Below, one piece after another: positions 5,792 through 10,189 of a DNA stretch of 10,189 nt. The stretch spans positions 1 through 10,189 of the forward strand of contig JAXDRV010000044.1 of NCBI GenBank assembly GCA_034090805.1. The letters run 5' to 3'. A model generated the notes under the pieces. It made no database searches. It saw only the letters and a program-made list of their open reading frames with translations, and was not told the DNA's origin. Both the position numbers and the translations under genes were made by a program. Numbering within the stretch: position 1 is the stretch's first letter; each line of letters opens with the position of its first letter. The DNA is from Ornithomonoglobus_A sp034090805. Its GTDB lineage: Bacteria > Bacillota > Clostridia > UBA1381.

Positions 5792-5802
5792 AAGGCATCG
5801 GA

Positions 5803-5850
5803 AAAAACTCTTAAATTCGACCGATAAAAGGTCTGATTTTAAGAGTTTTT
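5803..5850. terminator. Bidirectional intrinsic terminator between convergent genes
   Basis: A 13-bp stem, AAAAACTCTTAAA (5803-5815) with TTTAAGAGTTTTT (5838-5850), is topped by GACC/GGTC (5819-5822 with 5830-5833). Ts at 5846-5850 serve the plus strand and the As at 5802-5807 give a U-tract on the minus strand. It therefore ends both the GH3-ylmC unit and the leftward ylbJ transcript. Confidence 0.9.
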
Positions 5851-5904
5851 GTTGTCTGAAAAAAAGTCTGATTATCGGAGCGGTGTTATTTGAGAAACAT
5901 TTTG

Positions 5905-6969
5905 TCACAGTTCCTTTTCCGATTTTCTAAGAGCAATCCCCGACATAAACACGAGTGCCGCAAGCAGCAGCACCGCCGCCGTAAGAACAGACGATGAGGC
6001 GGCAAAGGCACGACCTGCCGACGGAGAGAAAGCGGCCTCCGTTATCGGATGCAGCCTTAGGAAAATCATGGTATAAAGTGCGGCAATAATTCCGTGAAGC
6101 AGCTTGCCGATGATATACGGCACAAGAGAAAGACCGTATCGTGATATTACCGCCATCACCTGAAAATGCACGCTGAGTCCCGCAAAGCCTACCGTAAACG
6201 ATGTCAGCACAAGCCTTACGGCAAGGTCAATATCGAGAGAGCCGACAGCGACCGTTCCCGTAACAAGCTCCGTCATTCCTTGGGCAACAGACATAACAAG
6301 CGTGTTAAAGGGCATATAATCAAGAGCAATGCGGCTTATAACGCTGAAAAACAGAACTGCGCCGCATACGAGCAGCATATTGTGAATAGCGTTGTCAAGA
6401 GCTATCCCGAAAATTTCGCCGAGGCTGCGTTCGGGCGAGGTCATCTGCGTTTTCGGAGCAATGTACGAATTACGTTTGTAAAATCTGAAAATAATTCCGA
6501 CGGTAATCGCCGCAAGCACGTGGAAAACGTAAAGCATAATCCCGTATCTTATATCGGAGTATACCGCAAGCCCCACAGAGCCTATGATAAAAAGCGGCCC
6601 TGAATTGTTGCAAAAGGCGAGCAGACGCTCCGCCTCCGTTTTTGTTATGTAGCTGTTTCGGTAAAGCTCACCGGCGGATGACGCACCGAGAGGATAGCCG
6701 CTCACGATACCCAGAACAAACGCCGATGCACCGGCGGGATTTATTCGGAAAAGCGGCATCATGCAAAAGCGGAACAGTTTCGCAAGGCTTTCGCAGAAGC
6801 CGGAATATATCAGCAGTCCCGAACAGATGAAAAACGGGAACAGTGTCGGCACTATCACGGTAAAGCAGACAGTGAGAGCGTCCGCCGCATAAAGCATTGA
6901 TTTTTGCGCGTTTGTAAGTATCAGAAAAATAATACATATCACCGCAAGATGAAGAAAAAGCTTTTTCAT
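5905..6969 (-). CDS. ylbJ: Sporulation integral membrane protein YlbJ
   Basis: A polytopic membrane protein of 354 residues matching YlbJ, a nucleoside-recognition (Gate) domain protein needed for normal spore formation in Bacillus; its transported ligand is unknown. Signature motifs are VPTLFPFFICSGLL (about 40-53), LGIVSGYPLGA (86-96) followed by GELY, and the EAERLLAFCNNSGPLFIIG block (112-130). About eight to nine hydrophobic segments span the length, the last at the C-terminus before a short charged tail. Position 6969 is chosen as the start because AAAGGAAA lies at normal spacing before it; the ATG at 6984, 5 codons earlier, has no ribosome-binding site. It diverges from yqfC across about 105 AT-rich bases and is convergent with ylmC. 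Expression in the mother cell is expected from the family but no clear sporulation-sigma promoter was identified. Confidence 0.9.
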   Translation of the reverse strand: MKKLFLHLAVICIIFLILTNAQKSMLYAADALTVCFTVIVPTLFPFFICSGLLIYSGFCESLAKLFRFCMMPLFRINPAGASAFVLGIVSGYPLGASSAGELYRNSYITKTEAERLLAFCNNSGPLFIIGSVGLAVYSDIRYGIMLYVFHVLAAITVGIIFRFYKRNSYIAPKTQMTSPERSLGEIFGIALDNAIHNMLLVCGAVLFFSVISRIALDYMPFNTLVMSVAQGMTELVTGTVAVGSLDIDLAVRLVLTSFTVGFAGLSVHFQVMAVISRYGLSLVPYIIGKLLHGIIAALYTMIFLRLHPITEAAFSPSAGRAFAASSSVLTAAVLLLAALVFMSGIALRKSEKEL

Positions 6970-7075
6970 ATGATTTCCTTTCATAAAATATGTTTTATCT
7001 TTAATATTTCTATGTAATCAAATCAAATTTCATAACATAAAAATTAAATATGACGCTCATTCGGAGGTGACGCTT

Positions 7076-7345
7076 ATGAAAAAGCTGCGGGAAACCGTCG
7101 GGGACACATTCGGAATACCGAAGGACATCGCCCTCGATATGCCGCATATTGTCCTGTTCGGAAACAGAGAGCTGCAAATCGAAAACTATAAATCGCTGAT
7201 CTCCTGCGAAAGCAGCGAAATAACCGTGGGCGGCAGAGACTTTTCCGTTGTTATTTACGGCAAAAATATGAAAATACGCTCAATGCGGAGGGAGGAAATA
7301 CTCATAGACGGCGAATTTTTGCGTTTAGAATACAAAATTTCATAA
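7076..7345 (+). CDS. yqfC: Sporulation protein YqfC
   Basis: An 89-residue YabP/YqfC-family protein, usual length about 90. The family pattern is clear: IPKDIALDMPHIVLFGNRELQIENYKSL (about 15-42), then ITVGGRDFSVVIYGKNMKIRSMRREEILIDG. YqfC is a small sporulation protein of unknown biochemical function, in Bacillus under mother-cell control. ATG 7076 is chosen because GGAGGTGA at 7063-7070 sits 5 bases before it; the GTG inside that Shine-Dalgarno is not a credible start. It is the first gene of the run yqfC-yqfD-phoH-ybeY-dgkA, with 13 bases to yqfD. Confidence 0.92.
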   Translation: MKKLRETVGDTFGIPKDIALDMPHIVLFGNRELQIENYKSLISCESSEITVGGRDFSVVIYGKNMKIRSMRREEILIDGEFLRLEYKIS

Positions 7346-7358
7346 AAAAGGTGGAAAA

Positions 7359-8564
7359 ATGTTTAATAAGTTCTTTAATTTTTTGAAAGGATATGTTATA
7401 ATAGAAGCAGCCGGATCTGATACGGAGCGGTTTTTGAATATTTGTATCAGACGGGGAATAGATGTAAGCGATGTCACAAGAGAGGCGGACGGGACGGTAA
7501 CGCTGCGGGTAAGCTGCGGCGGGTTTATGAAAATCCGTGCGGCGGCAAGGAAAACAAAAACCGCCGTTCGTATAAAAAGGCGTGCGGGAGCGGGAGTTAT
7601 AAAACGCCGTTACGGAGGCAGATATGCGTTCATTATCGGAGCTGTTCTTACCATAATATTTTTTGCCGTTACGGCTCAGTTTGTCTGGGTGGTAAAAATA
7701 GACGGAGTATACGAAGGCAGCTGTGAGCAGATAATAGAGATACTTGAAGAAAACGGAGTGCGGCCGGGAGCGTTAAAAAGGAATATACCTGAGCCGTCCG
7801 CAATCAAGCAGGCTCTTATAAGCCGCACCGACACGATCGCATGGGCATGGGTGTATATCGAGGGAGCGTGCGCAAGGGTCGAGGTTTACGAAAAGCGTCT
7901 CAAGCCGCAGGAGGTTGATAAGTCCCGGCCGTGCGACGTTGTGGCAGCGTGCGATGCGTTTGTGGAGCGCATAGACGTGAGAAAGGGCGAGGATGCCGTC
8001 CGCAATGAAAGCGTTGTGTCTGCCGGAGATGTGCTTATATCCGGGAAAGTCCCCGTATTTAAAGAGGGGTACGAGGAGCGGTATATGTACGTTCATGCCG
8101 AGGGCGATATACGTGCCGTCACGTACCACAAACGTGAGCGTGCTCAAAAGCTTTATCACGAAAGCCGCATAAAAACGGGACGTAAAAAATCATACGTCAG
8201 TCTGGAGCTTTTCGGAAAGCTGTTCAGGCTTTACCGTGAGGAAAACCACGGCTTTGAAAATGCGGATTTAAAGGAAAGCCGTCACGAGCTTACACTGCCG
8301 TATTTCGGGTATTCGGGCATATGCCTTAGCGAGAGACGGTATGATGAGGTGGAGATATACCGTGAGCCGATTTCCGAGGAGGCGGCGGCGCTTATGGCTC
8401 AGAGGGAGCTTGAGGAGGAAATAGCAAAGGAGCTTTTTAAAAATCCGCAGCTTACAGACAGGGAGCTTGAATGGGAACGCATTGACGGAGAAACAATAAC
8501 GGTAAAGCTGAAGATGACCTTTATTGAGGACATAGGAACGGAAGCTGCAATAAACGAGGAGTGA
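7359..8564 (+). CDS. yqfD: Sporulation protein YqfD
   Basis: A 401-residue single-pass membrane protein of the YqfD (stage IV sporulation-like) family. The N-terminal part starts with FNFLKGYVIIEAAGSDTERFLN and has a basic patch at about 58-89. One membrane segment follows at about 89-112 (YAFIIGAVLTIIFFAVTAQF). The rest is a large domain beginning WVVKIDGVYEGSCEQIIEILEENGVRPG, a short region often compared with POTRA-like folds. Length fits the family. The ribosome-binding site is AAGGTGG, 5 bases before the ATG. It is co-transcribed with yqfC and followed at 6 bases by phoH. The precise role is unknown; in Bacillus it is made in the mother cell during sporulation. Confidence 0.92.
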   Translation: MFNKFFNFLKGYVIIEAAGSDTERFLNICIRRGIDVSDVTREADGTVTLRVSCGGFMKIRAAARKTKTAVRIKRRAGAGVIKRRYGGRYAFIIGAVLTIIFFAVTAQFVWVVKIDGVYEGSCEQIIEILEENGVRPGALKRNIPEPSAIKQALISRTDTIAWAWVYIEGACARVEVYEKRLKPQEVDKSRPCDVVAACDAFVERIDVRKGEDAVRNESVVSAGDVLISGKVPVFKEGYEERYMYVHAEGDIRAVTYHKRERAQKLYHESRIKTGRKKSYVSLELFGKLFRLYREENHGFENADLKESRHELTLPYFGYSGICLSERRYDEVEIYREPISEEAAALMAQRELEEEIAKELFKNPQLTDRELEWERIDGETITVKLKMTFIEDIGTEAAINEE

Positions 8565-8570
8565 AGATAT

Positions 8571-9572
8571 TTGGTAAACAGACAGCTTGAGGCTGCGGAA
8601 AATACGGATTTTGCGCCGATTTTCGGGAGCTTTGACGAAAACATGAAGCTTATTGAAAAGGCGTTCGGCGTAAGCGTGCGTCAAAAGGATAATGCGCTGC
8701 AAATAAGCGGCGAGGAGGAAAATGCGGACAATGCCGCTCAGGTTATCGGTGTGCTGATACAGGCGGCGGCAAAGGGAGAGAGAATCGATACGCAGAAGGT
8801 TCTGTACGCAATAACGATGGTACAGGAGGAGGGCGGAATCGATATGAAGCTTATGGGCGATGACTGCGTTGCCATAAATGTAAAGGGAAGTCCCATAAGA
8901 ACAAAAACCCTCGGACAGAAAAAATACGTTGACGCAATAAAAAACAACACGATAGTATTCGGTATAGGTCCTGCCGGAACGGGAAAGACGTATCTTGCGG
9001 TTGCGATGGCGGTCACAGCACTGCGTAAAAAGGAGGTAAACCGCATTATCCTTACACGTCCGGCAGTCGAGGCGGGTGAAAAGCTCGGATTTTTGCCGGG
9101 AGATTTGCAGAACAAGGTTGACCCGTACCTGCGTCCGCTTTATGACGGAATGTATGAAATGCTCGGCGGCGAGGGATTTTTGAGGTATCAGGAAAAGGGC
9201 GTGATAGAGGTTGCGCCGCTTGCGTATATGCGCGGAAGAACTCTCGACAATGCCTTTATAATCCTTGACGAGGCGCAGAACACCACCCCGGAGCAGATGA
9301 AAATGTTTCTTACACGAATAGGTTTTGGCTCCCATGCAGTAGTAACGGGAGATATAACGCAGATAGACCTCCCCGGCGACAAGCGTTCGGGACTTAAAGA
9401 GGCGGAAAAAATCCTCAAAAATATAGAGGGTATAGAATTTTGCCGTCTGACGGAAAAGGATGTTGTGCGTCACCCGCTTGTGCAGGAGATTATCAAGGCT
9501 TACGCAAAATTTGACGAGGAAAGGGAAAAACGAAGGAATGGCAGAGCTGATAACAGAAAACGAGCAGAATAA
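8571..9572 (+). CDS. phoH: PhoH family ATPase
   Basis: A 333-residue PhoH-like P-loop ATPase, normal length for the Firmicute form. An N-terminal KH-like/RNA-binding-type region (about 1-105) precedes the ATPase core. Walker A is GPAGTGKT at 133-140 and Walker B is FIILDEAQN at 229-237. Conserved blocks LTRPAVEAGEKLGFLPGDL (161-179), PLAYMRGRTL (216-225) and TGDITQIDLP (259-268) are all intact. The family is linked to RNA metabolism and is very often next to ybeY, an rRNA-processing factor, as here. The start is a TTG at 8571, chosen because GAGGAG at 8556-8561 is 9 bases upstream and no ATG is available nearby. Its last 35 bases overlap ybeY. Confidence 0.95.
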   Translation: MVNRQLEAAENTDFAPIFGSFDENMKLIEKAFGVSVRQKDNALQISGEEENADNAAQVIGVLIQAAAKGERIDTQKVLYAITMVQEEGGIDMKLMGDDCVAINVKGSPIRTKTLGQKKYVDAIKNNTIVFGIGPAGTGKTYLAVAMAVTALRKKEVNRIILTRPAVEAGEKLGFLPGDLQNKVDPYLRPLYDGMYEMLGGEGFLRYQEKGVIEVAPLAYMRGRTLDNAFIILDEAQNTTPEQMKMFLTRIGFGSHAVVTGDITQIDLPGDKRSGLKEAEKILKNIEGIEFCRLTEKDVVRHPLVQEIIKAYAKFDEEREKRRNGRADNRKRAE

Positions 9573-10032
9573 AATCGATTTTACGCCGCAAATGCAGGAG
9601 CTTATGCAAAAGGTATGCGACGCTGCGCTCGAATACGAGGGCTGCGACTTTGACGCACAGATAAGCATAACGCTTACCGACGATGAGGGAATACGTGAAA
9701 TCAACCGTGAGCATAGGGATATAGACCGTCCGACGGATGTGTTATCCTTTCCGATGCTTGAATTTGACGAAAACGGGGATATTATCGACAATGAATTTGA
9801 GTATGACGAGGACGGACGCATTATGCTCGGCGATATTGTAATATCGCTTGAGCGTGCCGCCGCTCAGGCGGAGGAATACGGACATTCGCCGCAGCGTGAG
9901 CTTGCGTTTTTGTGTGTTCACTCGATGCTGCATCTTCTCGGCTACGATCATGTAAACAGCGCAGAGGAGGAGGCTGTCATGTTCGGAAAGCAGGAGGATA
10001 TACTCGGCACACTCGGAATTACAAGAGGATAA
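9538..10032 (+). CDS. ybeY: Endoribonuclease YbeY (16S rRNA maturation factor)
   Basis: A 164-residue YbeY/UPF0054 metalloprotein that acts in rRNA maturation and ribosome quality control. The zinc motif H-x3-H-x5-H is seen in HSMLHLLGYDH (H128, H132, H138). The family's PTDVLSFP block is at 65-72 and LGDIVIS at 97-103. The start at 9538 gives the usual N-terminus; translating from the first upstream start would add 26 unrelated residues read from the phoH frame. The ribosome-binding site is weak (GAAGG is too close, AAGGG at 9521-9525 somewhat far), which suggests translational coupling to phoH, whose 3' end it overlaps by 35 bases. In Bacillus, pgpH lies between the two genes; here it is missing. 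Confidence 0.95.
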   Translation: MAELITENEQNKIDFTPQMQELMQKVCDAALEYEGCDFDAQISITLTDDEGIREINREHRDIDRPTDVLSFPMLEFDENGDIIDNEFEYDEDGRIMLGDIVISLERAAAQAEEYGHSPQRELAFLCVHSMLHLLGYDHVNSAEEEAVMFGKQEDILGTLGITRG

Positions 10033-10051
10033 ACTGAAACGGAGAATTAAA

Positions 10052-10189
10052 ATGAAAAACAAAAGCTTTTTAAAGAGCGTCCGTCATGCCGGCGAGGGCT
10101 TTATGAGTGCGCTCAAAACGGAACGGAATCTCAGGATAGATCTTGTTATTGCGGATTTGGTGCTTATATTTGCGTATGCGTATAAGCTC
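10052..10189 (+). CDS. dgkA: Diacylglycerol/undecaprenol kinase, N-terminal part
   Basis: Forty-six codons of a gene cut by the window end. The sequence MKNKSFLKSVRHAGEGFMSALKTERNLRIDLVIADLVLIFAYAY matches the N-terminus of the Gram-positive DgkA family, a small membrane kinase that phosphorylates undecaprenol (and weakly diacylglycerol) in lipid-carrier recycling. The diagnostic piece is A..G......TERN.RID followed by the first membrane helix. GGAGA lies 6 bases before the ATG. It follows ybeY after 19 bases, as in Bacillus subtilis. Confidence 0.9.
   Translation, partial: MKNKSFLKSVRHAGEGFMSALKTERNLRIDLVIADLVLIFAYAYKL

Noticed and set aside
5604..5930. A 108-codon plus-strand frame starting with GTG
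   Set aside because: It runs through repeat copy 2 and a strong terminator into the ylbJ end. Copy 1's equivalent frame stops after about 35 codons, and only the nucleotide end blocks are conserved.
6985..7062. Sporulation sigma-E promoters between ylbJ and yqfC
   Set aside because: CATAACAT-like -10 sequences exist, but no matching -35 at the right spacing could be found on either strand in this AT-rich DNA.
7394..7402. An extended -10 sequence TGTTATAAT inside yqfD
   Set aside because: It lies within the first codons of yqfD and the -35 at 17 bp is poor, so it is probably coding coincidence.
8268..9821. A 517-codon open frame on the minus strand
   Set aside because: It lies opposite yqfD, phoH and ybeY, all with clear family motifs. 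Its translation is low-complexity and rich in Ser, Cys and Arg with no domain, a typical antisense shadow.

Overview
The window looks like chromosomal core sequence from a spore-forming, low-to-mid GC Firmicute of the Clostridia, most likely the Oscillospiraceae/Ruminococcaceae/Eubacteriales side. The evidence is the sporulation set (YlmC/YmxH-type PRC-barrel protein, YlbJ, YqfC, YqfD), the Bacillus/Clostridium-type run yqfC-yqfD-phoH-ybeY-dgkA, strong GGAGG ribosome-binding sites, and intrinsic terminators with U-tracts. No tRNA, rRNA, CRISPR array, transposase or phage gene was seen.

Layout. (1) 1-2610: an OmpR-family response regulator on the minus strand, divergent from a plus-strand pair encoding a VTC-type polyphosphate polymerase and a DUF4956 membrane protein. 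The shared intergenic region holds two nearly identical 20-bp operator-like sites. Each is built from two TTTTAAG units 11 bp apart, and each ends exactly 10 bp before a good -10 box, one for each divergent gene. This is the geometry expected of a PhoB/OmpR-type activator, so the regulator probably controls itself and the polyphosphate genes. (2) 2611-4218: an unusual leader containing an inverted pair of overlapping sigma-A-like promoters and an intrinsic terminator, then a PepD-type Xaa-His dipeptidase. (3) 4215-5850: a sigma-A promoter, a short GH3 (NagZ-like) lipoprotein, ylmC, and a bidirectional terminator. (4) 5905-6969: ylbJ on the minus strand. (5) 7076-10189: yqfC, yqfD, phoH, ybeY and the start of a diacylglycerol/undecaprenol kinase gene, tightly packed and co-directional. 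pgpH (yqfF), which sits between phoH and ybeY in Bacillus subtilis, is absent here.

The least explained feature is a pair of diverged copies of a structured element at about 1768-1900 and 5599-5791. They share identical 15-base and 22-base end blocks, a closing stem that joins those ends, and an internal extended stem-loop whose base pairs change but are retained. One copy lies inside the polyphosphate operon just before the DUF4956 ribosome-binding site. The other lies between ylmC and its terminator. They are best read as a dispersed structured RNA or a small non-autonomous mobile element, not as protein genes.
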